From UBA965 sp040396955 (GTDB lineage Bacteria; Chloroflexota; Chloroflexia; Chloroflexales; Roseiflexaceae), in NCBI GenBank assembly GCA_040396955.1, contig JBBAWX010000002.1:173512-237511 (forward strand): 64,000 bases of DNA. The letters are read 5' to 3'. The notes below the pieces were generated by a model. The model had not been told where the DNA came from. It saw nothing but the letters and a program-made list of their open reading frames with translations, and did not search any database. The translations under genes and the position numbers were made by a program. Of the stretch, positions 1 through 9,423 are shown in pieces; the first letter of the stretch is position 1; each line of letters opens with the position of its first letter.

Positions 1-778
1 GTAGGCGTCCAGCGGAGTCGAGCATGTGGAGCTCCTCGAGATCGGCCGCTGAGCGACTCGTGGTATCGCTGTCCGCACGTTTCACCGTCTCGCTACTCGT
101 TTTGCCGTCGCGGATGGCGACGACGCGGTTGACGAAGTGGGCAATGTGTGGGTCGTGCGACACGATAATCACGGTCAATGCGTAGCGACGATTGAGTTCG
201 TGAAAAATGTTGAAGACGACTTCGGCGGTCTGGGAATCAAGCTCACCGGTGGGCTCGTCACCAAGGAGCAAGGCTGGGCGGTTGGCCAGTGCAATGGCGA
301 TGGCAACGCGCTGTTGTTCACCACCCGAGAGTTGGGCCAGTTTGTGACCACGGCGGTGGTTGAGCTTGACCGCGTCGATGAGCTCACTCATCCATTCCTT
401 GCGTTGCTTGGCCGGAACTCCGCTCATAATCATCGGCAACTCGATGTTTTGTTCGACATCGAGGTAGGGAATCAAGTTGCGAGCTTTTTGTTGCCAGATG
501 AAGCCGACATACTGGCGGCGATAGGAGTCAAGTGAGCCGTCGGTGAGTTTGAGCAGATCGTTATTGGCTACCACCAATTTACCCGCATTGGGGCGATCAA
601 GACCGCCAATCACGTTGAGCAGGGTGGTTTTGCCTGAACCCGAAGAGCCGACCAACGCCATCACTTCGCCGCGGCGAATGGTGAGGTCAAGCCCTTGTAG
701 TGCCATGACTTCAAGGTCGTCGATGCGATAAATCTTGACCAGGTTTTCACAGGTAACAATTGCATCAGATGTGGTCAT
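1..778 (-). CDS. ABC transporter ATP-binding protein (MacB/LolD type), partial
   Basis: Cytoplasmic ATPase of a three-gene exporter. Reading from the ATG at 778 there are at least 259 codons without a stop, so the gene runs off the left edge. Walker A GSSGSGKT lies at residues 44-51, the signature LSGGEQQ at 150-156, Walker B LLLGDE at about 170-175, and the H-loop SHD at 207-209. Its ATG overlaps the TGA of the upstream permease (ATGA at 775-778), so the two are translationally coupled. Sequence and context fit the MacB/LolD/FtsE branch that energises FtsX-type permeases. The substrate cannot be told. The last visible residues pass the usual domain end, so little is missing. Confidence 0.93.
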   Translation of the reverse strand, partial: MTTSDAIVTCENLVKIYRIDDLEVMALQGLDLTIRRGEVMALVGSSGSGKTTLLNVIGGLDRPNAGKLVVANNDLLKLTDGSLDSYRRQYVGFIWQQKARNLIPYLDVEQNIELPMIMSGVPAKQRKEWMSELIDAVKLNHRRGHKLAQLSGGEQQRVAIAIALANRPALLLGDEPTGELDSQTAEVVFNIFHELNRRYALTVIIVSHDPHIAHFVNRVVAIRDGKTSSETVKRADSDTTSRSAADLEELHMLDSAGRL

Positions 779-3708
779 ATGGCCTCTCCGAGTTTCACTG
801 CCTGGAAGAGTTTCATGCGCCGGAGCAACACGACGGTAATGAGCACGGTTGCGACGAGCACGAATCCGAAGACAGCATAGATAATCAAAATTTGCTCTGT
901 GGCAATGTTGACCGCAAAGGGTGGGAAGAAATCCTGCTCTTTTTGGGGCAACTGCAAGAACGGAATGAAGAGATGGCTGGCACTCACACCGATGAGCGTA
1001 CCGAGGATGACCGATAACCCAATAATAAAGGTTTGCTCGATGGCGAGCAAGGTGCCGAGTTGCCCGGTCGATAAACCGATGGCGCGGAGCATGCCCAATT
1101 CAACGAAGCGCCGCTGGAATGCCAAAATGGAGTAAAACAAGAAGCCGAGCATGGAGAGGAAGCCGGCAGCCACGAATCCGACCGACAGCAACCCGAAGAA
1201 TCCTTGCCGCTCTGGGCGTAGGCGCTCACGGTCGATGATTGCCGGGGCAAATTCACGGATGAACGTCTTCATGCCGCGCTCAATGGTCCCGCGGTACAAG
1301 TCAGCGTCGCTCACCGTGCTGTTGGGGTTCAGACGAATCCAAACGTCGTACGGGTATTGCCCGCCCTGCATGTCGAAGGCGTAATCAAGGTTGCCCACAA
1401 TGGGTGGCCCCTCAGAGGGATAGGCGGTCGGGAAGAGGTTGATGTACCCTTTGACCACAACCGGCACATTGACAGTGGCATCCAAGTTGTTGAGCCGCAA
1501 AAAGAATGTATCGCCGACCTTGAGATTTTGCGACTGCGCAAACGCTTTCTCGACGAGTACCGCACTCGGATCTTCGGCGAGAAGATTCATCAGCGACCCT
1601 AACGATTGGTCGGCGAAATCGTCACGCCAATATGCCACTTTGGGGAAATCTAGGCGATCGATGGCAAAGAAATGCATATCGCTGGTCTGGTTGTTGATGG
1701 TCACCCCGATGGGGCCACTCGCCACCCGTGTTGCCGCTTGTACCGAATCGATGTTGATGTAATCTTCGATCGGCAGGAAAAAGTACTTGGGTCCGGTGAG
1801 TTTGTCTTCGCTGGCCACCATGAGTGCTTCGACACTCGTTGGTGCGCTTCCAGGTGCTCCAGCACTCGACCCGGGACTCTGCCCGAGATCGAAGAGGCGC
1901 GCATCACCACCGGCCAGGTAGCGGTTTTTTTCGAGTAAGTTGCTGTCGAGCGATTTGGCCATGGAGGCGGTAAACCCAGCCAAACTCAGCGTTACAATCA
2001 ACAACAACATTGGGCCAGCATAGGCGCTCGGTGTACGTGACAAGTAGCGCAAAGCGGTGACCGCCGCAATGCCAGGCAAACGGCCGGCGATGAATTCGAG
2101 AATCTTCATGACAATCGGAAAGATGCGGATGCCGATGAGTGCCGCCACAAAAATGTACAAACTCGGGGCAATCAGCAACAACGGATTGTTGAAGGGGTCG
2201 CTCATTCCCTCGCCATTGACACTGCCCAAGGAGCCTTGTTGTTTGAGCATCCACCAGCCGTAACCAATGGGAATCATCATCAGCACATCGAGGTAGGCCC
2301 GTTGCCAAAACGGTTGTTGCGATGAGCGGGCACGCTCACTTTTGAACGACACAATGGTAAAACGCGACGTTACGAATGCGGGGATGAGCGCTGCAATCAA
2401 CATCAATCCGACAATTTGAACAGCACGCATCCAGGCATCTTGTGACATGCTAATCGGCAATGATTCACCGGGGCGGAAATCGAGGAACGACCGTGTCCAT
2501 GTCATGAACATGGCGGCGAGTTGCCCGACCAGCACCCCCAGACTCAATGCCACGAGCCCGATAATCAGCCACTCAATTGCGTAGATCCCCATGATCTGGG
2601 TGCGCGAGGCGCCACGACTGCGCAAGACGGCAATTTCGTTGCTTTGGCGTTGGACCACTAGCCCGGCAACCAAAATGACGAAATAGGCGATGAGCCCCAG
2701 CACCGGCACACTGAAGATGGTCAGCGTGGCGGTGAGCTGGCGGACGCGTGCGATATGGCGAATCATGGCATCAATGGGTGAGATGTCGAGCCGCATTCCC
2801 TCGAGAAGTTTGTTGGCTTCGGCAGTGGCCCGATCGATGCGCGCCCCAAATGCGGGTACCTCGTTGGACTGCACCACGCTGCCGTCGGCCACGATGTACC
2901 ACAAAGCCACGTTGATGGGCTCCGGATTGGCTCGCAAGATGTGCTCGCCGAAGGCCTCTTGGGTGGTAAACAACGTCTCTTTGAGCACATCCGGGCTGTA
3001 AAACCAGTAATCATCGAGAGGGTCATTGGCTTCCCATAGACCACTTACTTTGACCGGTATCATGCTCTTTTCGGGGAACTCACGCTGGGCGAAGACGTAG
3101 TAAATCTCACCTGGCTGAAGCCCTAGTCCGAAGGCGAACTCGGCCGACAGTAGCACTTCGAGTGGCTCGTCGGGGGCGGTGACTTCCGGCATACGCCCGT
3201 CAATCAGGTAGACGTGATCTTTCAAGTCTTGGGCATACGCCAACGAAACCCAGCCCAGTGGTTGGCCCGATCCGGCAGCATCCAGCTTGAGCGGGATTTT
3301 GTCGGTGGCAACGTAATGCGTTTGTTTGACGATGTCGAGCCCTAACCGGTCGGGGAGCTCACTGGCAAAGTAGGTGTCGACCGGTTGAAGTTCTGTGGGC
3401 GTTACTTGCCCGGTAATTGACCCTAAGTAGCGGTACATGAAGGCAAACGGCGGGCGTTTGGTGCCGTTGAGGGTACTGGTGAGCTCCTCACGCAAAATGC
3501 GGTACCCGACTGCCTCGGCATATACGGGGATGCTAACCACGATGGCCACTGCGACCATGAAACCGGCTGCGATGGCCAAAATCAACGCTAAATTACTCCA
3601 CAACCGTCTACCAACCACCACAACCATGCCCGTCATCCACGCAGTTACCGAACTGCGTGGAAGGCGGTTGGGTCGTGTGGATGCGGTCTCGCTTGTCTGT
3701 GCTGCCAT
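775..3708 (-). CDS. ABC transporter permease, FtsX/MacB type, 977 aa
   Basis: Large integral membrane protein. One N-terminal membrane helix (about residues 35-60) precedes a long extracytoplasmic region. A first FtsX-like block follows (about 325-465, with the typical QRQSNEIAVLRSRGAS loop). After more helices and a second periplasmic-type region comes a second FtsX block (about 835-970, with FVELGMLRAIG). Two FtsX units in one chain match the MacB_PCD/FtsX permeases of lipid, lipoprotein or peptide exporters in Gram-positive bacteria and Chloroflexota. A GGAG lies 8 nt before the ATG. The adaptor gene ends 22 bp upstream and the ATPase overlaps the 3' end. The substrate is unknown. Confidence 0.92.
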   Translation of the reverse strand: MAAQTSETASTRPNRLPRSSVTAWMTGMVVVVGRRLWSNLALILAIAAGFMVAVAIVVSIPVYAEAVGYRILREELTSTLNGTKRPPFAFMYRYLGSITGQVTPTELQPVDTYFASELPDRLGLDIVKQTHYVATDKIPLKLDAAGSGQPLGWVSLAYAQDLKDHVYLIDGRMPEVTAPDEPLEVLLSAEFAFGLGLQPGEIYYVFAQREFPEKSMIPVKVSGLWEANDPLDDYWFYSPDVLKETLFTTQEAFGEHILRANPEPINVALWYIVADGSVVQSNEVPAFGARIDRATAEANKLLEGMRLDISPIDAMIRHIARVRQLTATLTIFSVPVLGLIAYFVILVAGLVVQRQSNEIAVLRSRGASRTQIMGIYAIEWLIIGLVALSLGVLVGQLAAMFMTWTRSFLDFRPGESLPISMSQDAWMRAVQIVGLMLIAALIPAFVTSRFTIVSFKSERARSSQQPFWQRAYLDVLMMIPIGYGWWMLKQQGSLGSVNGEGMSDPFNNPLLLIAPSLYIFVAALIGIRIFPIVMKILEFIAGRLPGIAAVTALRYLSRTPSAYAGPMLLLIVTLSLAGFTASMAKSLDSNLLEKNRYLAGGDARLFDLGQSPGSSAGAPGSAPTSVEALMVASEDKLTGPKYFFLPIEDYINIDSVQAATRVASGPIGVTINNQTSDMHFFAIDRLDFPKVAYWRDDFADQSLGSLMNLLAEDPSAVLVEKAFAQSQNLKVGDTFFLRLNNLDATVNVPVVVKGYINLFPTAYPSEGPPIVGNLDYAFDMQGGQYPYDVWIRLNPNSTVSDADLYRGTIERGMKTFIREFAPAIIDRERLRPERQGFFGLLSVGFVAAGFLSMLGFLFYSILAFQRRFVELGMLRAIGLSTGQLGTLLAIEQTFIIGLSVILGTLIGVSASHLFIPFLQLPQKEQDFFPPFAVNIATEQILIIYAVFGFVLVATVLITVVLLRRMKLFQAVKLGEAI

Positions 3709-3730
3709 AGTGTTGGCTCCTTATGCTGGC

Positions 3731-5266
3731 CTATTGACCAACCACAATGTCGCCTTCAGCGAGACCTTCCAGGATTTCGACGCGCTCTGTGCTGATAATA
3801 CCAACCCGGACATCTTGGCGGCGCTGGCGATCACCATCTTTGACAACCACAAAGCGACGCCCTTCGAAGGTGCGTACTGCCTGTGGTGGCAACCAAAGCG
3901 CGTTCTCTTGGCGCTTGAGGGTAATCACTACCTGTGCCAAATCGCCGACTTCCACGGCCTTCATGTCGGGTGGTAGCGTGTATTCGATGTGGTATGCCGG
4001 GTCCGGATTGATGGTTGATGACGAAGAGGTGGCCTTGGTGGGTAATTTGACGATGGAGCCGGGGACTTCGATGGCAGGAGCACGCGCAAAGAAGATGCTC
4101 ACGGCCATGCCTACACCGATACGGGCCTGGTCTTCGGTGGAAACACTCTGCACCAAGAGCTCTTTTTCGGCATCGTCGATTACGGTGATAATCGATTTAT
4201 ATGCATCGACTTGTTTCCCGGGAGAGGTAGAAATCTCGGCGGCAACCCCGTCAAACGGAGCAATCAGTTGCCCGGCTGCAATGGCCGTCTGCAAATTTTC
4301 GAGTTGGAGTTGGGCCGCCGAGAGTTGCTTCTCCAACTCAGGGTCACCGGTCTGAGAGGCTTCTTCCACCGCTAATTCTGCGCGTTTGACGGCGCGTTGG
4401 GCGGCGGCTAACTCGGCCGCATCGGGGGCGGCAGTCAACTTGTTGTAGGCGATTTGTGCCGCATCGAGATTAGCTTGCGCCGCACGAATCAGGGGCTGTT
4501 GTGCTGCCTTGGCCGCAATGAGATCTTGGTTGGCGTTGTACATGGCCGCAGTCCCCCGATCGACCGCATTCTGCGCATTCACGTAGGCCTGGCGGCGGGC
4601 GTCATGCTGGACATGATCGGGATCGTCTTTAACCTCTTCCCAATCGGTTAGTGCCTCTGAGAAGGTTGCTTGGATGAGGGGCAATGAACGGGTGGCCTCG
4701 CTCAAGTCTGCCTCGGCCGATTGAATGGCGTTGGTGGTTGTGGCGATTACGTTGGCCAGATTGGCGTGGGCGTTCTCAAGGGTGGCCTTGGCTTGTGCGA
4801 TGGTGGCAGGCCTGGGGTTGACGAGTGCATCAAGCGCCGCCTGGGCCTCTTCGAGGTCGAGCTCGGCACGTTGACGCGCCAAGTCACGTTGGGTGGCACC
4901 ACGATTGTATTGGATCTTGACCTGCTCGTAGTTGACTTCGGCTTGGCGGAGCTGGTTGGGCAAATCGCCAAGGTCGAGCTCGGCTAGCACCATGCCAGCG
5001 GTGATGACGTCGTTGCGCTCGACGTGTACGACTTTCACGAATCCACTCTGCTCAAATGCCAAATCTTGTTGTTTGAGGGCGGCCACGGTGCCACTGACTT
5101 TAATTTCATCGACCACGTCTCCGACCTGCACCGTGTAGGTCTGTTTTTCAAGAGATGGGGCTGGTGGTCGGGGTGTGGGAGTGGCTGCCTCGTTGGTCGC
5201 TTCGGAGGTGCCACAGGCAGCAAGTACCAAGGCACATATGAGGAAAAGAACCACAGGACGACGCAT
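3731..5266 (-). CDS. Membrane fusion/adaptor lipoprotein, HlyD/MacA type, 511 aa
   Basis: First gene of the exporter operon. The N-terminus is a lipoprotein signal peptide with lipobox LAAC (Cys at about residue 18), so the protein should be lipid-anchored outside the cytoplasmic membrane. A Thr/Pro-rich linker is followed by a biotinyl-lipoyl-like half motif (VGDVVDEIKVSGTV). Next comes a long alpha-helical hairpin rich in Ala, Gln and Glu (about 110-330), then the second lipoyl half, a beta-barrel and a membrane-proximal domain ending in AEGDIVVGQ. This is the MacA/HlyD architecture. With no outer-membrane channel gene nearby it may function as a two-part system with the permease. Confidence 0.9.
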   Translation of the reverse strand: MRRPVVLFLICALVLAACGTSEATNEAATPTPRPPAPSLEKQTYTVQVGDVVDEIKVSGTVAALKQQDLAFEQSGFVKVVHVERNDVITAGMVLAELDLGDLPNQLRQAEVNYEQVKIQYNRGATQRDLARQRAELDLEEAQAALDALVNPRPATIAQAKATLENAHANLANVIATTTNAIQSAEADLSEATRSLPLIQATFSEALTDWEEVKDDPDHVQHDARRQAYVNAQNAVDRGTAAMYNANQDLIAAKAAQQPLIRAAQANLDAAQIAYNKLTAAPDAAELAAAQRAVKRAELAVEEASQTGDPELEKQLSAAQLQLENLQTAIAAGQLIAPFDGVAAEISTSPGKQVDAYKSIITVIDDAEKELLVQSVSTEDQARIGVGMAVSIFFARAPAIEVPGSIVKLPTKATSSSSTINPDPAYHIEYTLPPDMKAVEVGDLAQVVITLKRQENALWLPPQAVRTFEGRRFVVVKDGDRQRRQDVRVGIISTERVEILEGLAEGDIVVGQ

Positions 5267-5506
5267 GATGAACCTCGTTCTTCCTTGAATTTTCAGGCAT
5301 TATGATGGCATACTATGTACTTTTTCGATTATACCGCAACAATGTTGACGCTTTGTTTAGAATTGCGGGAGAGAAGATGACAGTTCCTCGACGCGTGCAA
5401 CGGCGCTGTCATTGAGTTTTCATGGTGATGATGCTTGTGAACGCAGACAACGAAGCGGACATCATCTGGGCGTCAGTGCTATAATTCTCTACAGAGGGAG
5501 GACAGC
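5267..5506. promoter_or_regulatory. Divergent promoter region between exporter operon and PP2C-like gene
   Basis: A 240-bp intergenic region carries outward promoters. For the minus-strand exporter there is a TATAAT -10 at 5333-5328, giving a leader of about 55 nt. For the plus-strand gene there is TATAAT at 5480-5485, preceded by TG (TGCTATAAT, extended -10), with a weak -35. A strong ribosome site (GAGGGAGGA) follows shortly before the ATG at 5507. No clear operator was seen. Confidence 0.55.
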
Positions 5507-7864
5507 ATGGCTCGAATGCGCACGCGGAGTATCCAATTTAATGTGAGTCAGGGAGAGAACCCGCTCCCAGACGCTACGATTTTGCTGTGTGAAGCAAATG
5601 ACCCGCTGTCGCTAGAAGCGCAAAAGGGAGAACTCGTCCTCATTTTAGAGGCGAAACACGAGTTGGCCAATCATCGGCATAGTCTGCAGTTGGTGATGCG
5701 CACGGTGCGCAAATTGTTCTATGAGAGCACATCACTCAGCATTCAATCTTCGTTGCGCCGTGCCGTGGTAGCAGCCAACAAGACTCTCTACGAATACAAC
5801 CTTTCACAGCCACCGTCACGGCGGGCTAGTTTTGGGCTGACCTGTGCAGTAATCAAGGGTACCGACCTCTATGTGGCACAGGTGATGCCGAGCCAGCTTT
5901 ACTTGGTGAGTGATGGGCAAGTGCGTGCCATCCCGGCAGGCCCACTCTGGCAACAACAAACGCATACCGTGTCGTTGGCTGGCACTGCTGGCCAACTCGG
6001 CGGGAGCATTACGCTGGAGCCAGAGCTGTATCGAGCCATCATTTTGCCGGGCGAATCCATCGTACTGATTACCAGCAACATGGCGCGTTATTTGCACCGT
6101 GAACAGGTTTCCCAGATGCTTCGCATGGGTGATGCCTCCCTGATTGCTCAGCAGATACGTGGTATTGCGGTGGCACAATCGGCTGGTGATGTCTATGGTG
6201 TTGCTGTGGTGCTTGATGCGGCAGTGCCCGACGAGATGAAGCAACCGACTGGGGCCCTCTATGGTATTACTCAGCAGCTGATGTTGGCTGGGGACACCAC
6301 CGGATTGTGGGCCCACCGTTTCGTGACATGGGTGCGTGGCCTACTCTTTGGCAACGATGAATCAAAATTCACCCGCTCCATGCCACGTTGGCGCGGTCGC
6401 ATCCGCCGCGAACAACAGCGCATCTACCAAAAACCCCCAGAAATCACCTATCAACCCGATCCGATGCCCAACATGGTCCCTATCGACATCGGCGAATCGA
6501 TTGAGCACATTGCCGCACGTCACAGTCGTCAATCGCATGTGCCAGCAACTTCGACGGCTCCACGGGTCATTGATGCGTCCGAGGTCGAGGTGCCGATAAG
6601 CCCGGTTGATCTTGATTACCATGCGCGTCCCCGCTATCAAAAGCAAATCACGGAGCCGATTCGTTACGGTGAATTGGCATCATCGCTCGCACAGCGGGTG
6701 TTTGACTGGCGCTGGGTGCCGCGCATGCCGAGCTCGCCGGCAGTCATGCAATCGGCGACGCGTGGTGATGGGTTGTCGTACCGCAAACAACGCCCGCGAT
6801 TCCCCTGGGCGATGTTCGCTGCCACGGTGGCGGTTTTTGCGGTGTTGTTTTTTTATGGCATCAATGTGGCCCGTGAAAACCGTCTGCAACGTGGTGAAAA
6901 TCAGATGCGTGACGCCGAAATGGCGGTACAGGCGATTTATGATTCGGCTGACGAAAACGAGGCCTTTCAACGCATCGAGATTGCCAAAACGGTGCTCACC
7001 GATTTGCAACAGACCGGTTTGATTACCATGACAACCACCAACCGTCAGCGCTATCTGGTCATGTCGGATCGCATCGAAAGCGTCGAAAAAATCGTGCAGC
7101 GTCGTACCAACCTCGAGAATATCTCGTTGGTGGCGTCACATCCGGTACCAGCAGGGACCTTTCATCAAATCGTGATTCCGCCGGTCCCTGACGGGTATGC
7201 AGATACGACGAGTTTCAACAACATCTACTTGCTCGATCGCAATCGAGGAGTCATTTATCAGGTTGGTCGCGATCAGTCGAACATGCGTCCCATTTTGCAG
7301 GCCGGTGATCAGGTCGCCGATTTGGTGATTGGCTCGATCGTTGATATTGCTTGGCGCAGTGATAACGTGATTGCGATTGCACAGGGAAGCGACAACGGTC
7401 CCTACGTGTATCTCTTTCGCAATGGCGACACGTGGAACTACAGTATTCTTGCCGGGAGCATGGAGTGGACCGTGCGGCGCGAAGCGTTCCGGCTCAACAG
7501 CTTTAGTGGCAATCTGTACATTTGGGGGGCGGTGCCCGACAACATGCTCCGTTTCTTCTCTAGTGCGATTGCTGATTTCCCGGAACCCTGGATTCAAAAC
7601 GATGGCGGTCATGCCCTCATCGAATCCGTTGATATGACCATTGATGGGCGTATTTATCTCCTCCATCCCGATGGGCGCATCTTCGTGCTGTATGCCTTCC
7701 CNNNNNNNNNNNNNNNNNNNNNNNNNNNNNNNNNNNNNNNNNNNNNNNNNNNNNNNNNNNNNNNNNNNNNNNNNNNNNNNNNNNNNNNNNNNNNNNNNNN
7801 NTTACCCTTTCGGCAACGGGTAGACAACGTGGTACTCCCGACCGCTGTGGTGACCAATCCATAA
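5507..7864 (+). CDS. Membrane protein with degenerate PP2C-like domain and extracytoplasmic C-terminal region (interrupted by N gap)
   Basis: Residues 1-245 look like a PP2C-family serine/threonine phosphatase fold, but the metal-binding motifs are altered. VMPSQLYL stands where GDSRAYL is usual, and LITSNM where the SDG motif is usual. A Pro-rich linker leads to a single membrane helix (about 435-455, sequence WAMFAATVAVFAVLFFYGI). An extracytoplasmic region of about 300 residues with beta-propeller-like repeats follows (YLLDRNRGVIYQVG, IYLLHPDGRIFVLY). About 100 N at 7701-7801 interrupt the 3' end. The frame reaches the TAA at 7862-7864, but the true length across the gap is unknown. Possibly a pseudophosphatase receptor. 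A strong SD and an extended -10 precede it. Confidence 0.72.
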   Translation: MARMRTRSIQFNVSQGENPLPDATILLCEANDPLSLEAQKGELVLILEAKHELANHRHSLQLVMRTVRKLFYESTSLSIQSSLRRAVVAANKTLYEYNLSQPPSRRASFGLTCAVIKGTDLYVAQVMPSQLYLVSDGQVRAIPAGPLWQQQTHTVSLAGTAGQLGGSITLEPELYRAIILPGESIVLITSNMARYLHREQVSQMLRMGDASLIAQQIRGIAVAQSAGDVYGVAVVLDAAVPDEMKQPTGALYGITQQLMLAGDTTGLWAHRFVTWVRGLLFGNDESKFTRSMPRWRGRIRREQQRIYQKPPEITYQPDPMPNMVPIDIGESIEHIAARHSRQSHVPATSTAPRVIDASEVEVPISPVDLDYHARPRYQKQITEPIRYGELASSLAQRVFDWRWVPRMPSSPAVMQSATRGDGLSYRKQRPRFPWAMFAATVAVFAVLFFYGINVARENRLQRGENQMRDAEMAVQAIYDSADENEAFQRIEIAKTVLTDLQQTGLITMTTTNRQRYLVMSDRIESVEKIVQRRTNLENISLVASHPVPAGTFHQIVIPPVPDGYADTTSFNNIYLLDRNRGVIYQVGRDQSNMRPILQAGDQVADLVIGSIVDIAWRSDNVIAIAQGSDNGPYVYLFRNGDTWNYSILAGSMEWTVRREAFRLNSFSGNLYIWGAVPDNMLRFFSSAIADFPEPWIQNDGGHALIESVDMTIDGRIYLLHPDGRIFVLYAFXXXXXXXXXXXXXXXXXXXXXXXXXXXXXXXXXXLPFRQRVDNVVLPTAVVTNP
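7701..7801. other. Assembly gap (about 100 N)
   Basis: A run of N of standard scaffold length lies inside the 3' part of the PP2C-like gene. The flanks share no visible overlap, so true sequence is missing. Confidence 0.98.
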
Positions 7865-7882
7865 ACGAAGGAGTGTACACGA

Positions 7883-9397
7883 ATGACCATGCGAACCGGC
7901 GAACGGAGCATCCATACGCGGATGTCGGATCCGTGCACCATTGTGATTTTTGGGGCGACTGGCGATTTGACGCGCCGCAAGTTGGTGCCTGCCCTCTACA
8001 ACCTGCGCCGTGAAGGCCTGCTCAACGCCAATACCACCATTCTGGGCTTTGCGCGGCGTGATTGGAGTGATGATTACTTCCGTACCCTCTTGTTTGATGA
8101 GGGCAATAAACACTCGCGGACGCACATCACCAGCCCGACCTGGGATGGATTTTCCCAGCGTATTCACTACATCCGCTCCACCTTCGAAGCGGCTGAGGGC
8201 TACCAGGAGTTGGCGCGCCAACTCGACGCCATCGATGAAGCCCAGGGCACGCAGGGCAACCGCCTCTTTTATTTGGCCACTCCGCCCGAGTCATACGAAG
8301 ACATTATCAAGCAACTCGGTGCCGCCGGCTTGGCGCAATCACCGGGCACTGGTTGGACCCGTATCATCGTCGAAAAACCGTTTGGGCATGATTTGGCGAG
8401 TGCCTTGCATCTCAACCACGTGCTCCATGAAGTCTTTAGTGAGCACCAAATCTACCGTATCGACCACTATCTCGGCAAAGAAACCGTGCAGAACCTGCTC
8501 GTCTTTCGCTTTGCCAACGGTATTTTTGAGCCACTGTGGAATCGACGCTACATCGATCATGTGCAGATTACCGTGGCTGAGTCGATTGGTGTCGAAGGGC
8601 GTGGTGGCTATTACGAACAGGCTGGTGCCATCCGTGATATGGTGCAAAACCACATGATGCAACTCTTGTCGTTGACCGCCATGGAGCCACCGGTGGGGGG
8701 CGCGAGCGCTGATGCCGTGCGTGACGAAAAGGTCAAAGTGCTCCGCGCCGTGCGCCCCATTGCTCCGCACGACGTCAATCAGTACACGGTGCGTGGACGC
8801 TACACGGCTGGCCCTGGGACTGCACCCGCCTATTTGGACGAAACCGGTGTCACCGCTGATTCGACCACCGAGACCTACGTGGCCATGCGCCTCGAAATCG
8901 AGAGTTGGCGCTGGGCCGGGGTGCCCTTTTATTTGCGCACCGGTAAGCGCATGCCTGTACGTGCCAGCGAAATCTCTGTCACCTTCCGGCGTGCACCGTT
9001 GATGCTCTTCCAAGACGGGCCCAAATCACGTGCTACCCCCAATGAACTTGCCATTCGCATTCAGCCCAACGAGGGTATTTCCTTGCGGTTCAACGGCAAA
9101 GTACCCGGCCAAGCGGGTGACATTCGGCCGGTGACCATGAACTTCAGCTACGTGGATGAATTCGGCAGTGAATCACCCGAGGCCTACGAGCGTTTGTTGC
9201 TCGATGCCCTGACTGGCGACAGCACGCTGTTCACACGGAGCGATGAGGTCGAAACGTCGTGGTCGCTGATTAACCCCATCATCGAGGGCTGGCAGATGCT
9301 CGGTTCGCCCATCCACGAGTACGTGGGGGGAAGCTGGGGACCGGATGCTTCGCATGAATTTATTGGGGCCTCGGGGCGGAGCTGGCGTCGTTTGTAG
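7883..9397 (+). CDS. zwf: Glucose-6-phosphate 1-dehydrogenase
   Basis: Catalyses the NADP-linked oxidation of glucose 6-phosphate to 6-phosphogluconolactone, the entry to the oxidative pentose phosphate pathway. It has 504 residues, normal for the family. The nucleotide-binding motif GATGDLTRRK is at 24-33, EKPFG at 164-168, and the active-site signature RIDHYLGKE at 192-200 with the catalytic His/Lys region intact. AAGGAG lies about 11 nt before the ATG at 7883. A second ATG at codon 14 (MSDPCTI) is closer to the conserved domain and could be the true start. No gnd or pgl gene is adjacent. The gene follows the PP2C-like gene by 18 bp and may be co-transcribed with it. Confidence 0.96.
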   Translation: MTMRTGERSIHTRMSDPCTIVIFGATGDLTRRKLVPALYNLRREGLLNANTTILGFARRDWSDDYFRTLLFDEGNKHSRTHITSPTWDGFSQRIHYIRSTFEAAEGYQELARQLDAIDEAQGTQGNRLFYLATPPESYEDIIKQLGAAGLAQSPGTGWTRIIVEKPFGHDLASALHLNHVLHEVFSEHQIYRIDHYLGKETVQNLLVFRFANGIFEPLWNRRYIDHVQITVAESIGVEGRGGYYEQAGAIRDMVQNHMMQLLSLTAMEPPVGGASADAVRDEKVKVLRAVRPIAPHDVNQYTVRGRYTAGPGTAPAYLDETGVTADSTTETYVAMRLEIESWRWAGVPFYLRTGKRMPVRASEISVTFRRAPLMLFQDGPKSRATPNELAIRIQPNEGISLRFNGKVPGQAGDIRPVTMNFSYVDEFGSESPEAYERLLLDALTGDSTLFTRSDEVETSWSLINPIIEGWQMLGSPIHEYVGGSWGPDASHEFIGASGRSWRRL

Positions 9398-9423
9398 TCC
9401 GTGTTGGTGAACAAAGAGGTGTC

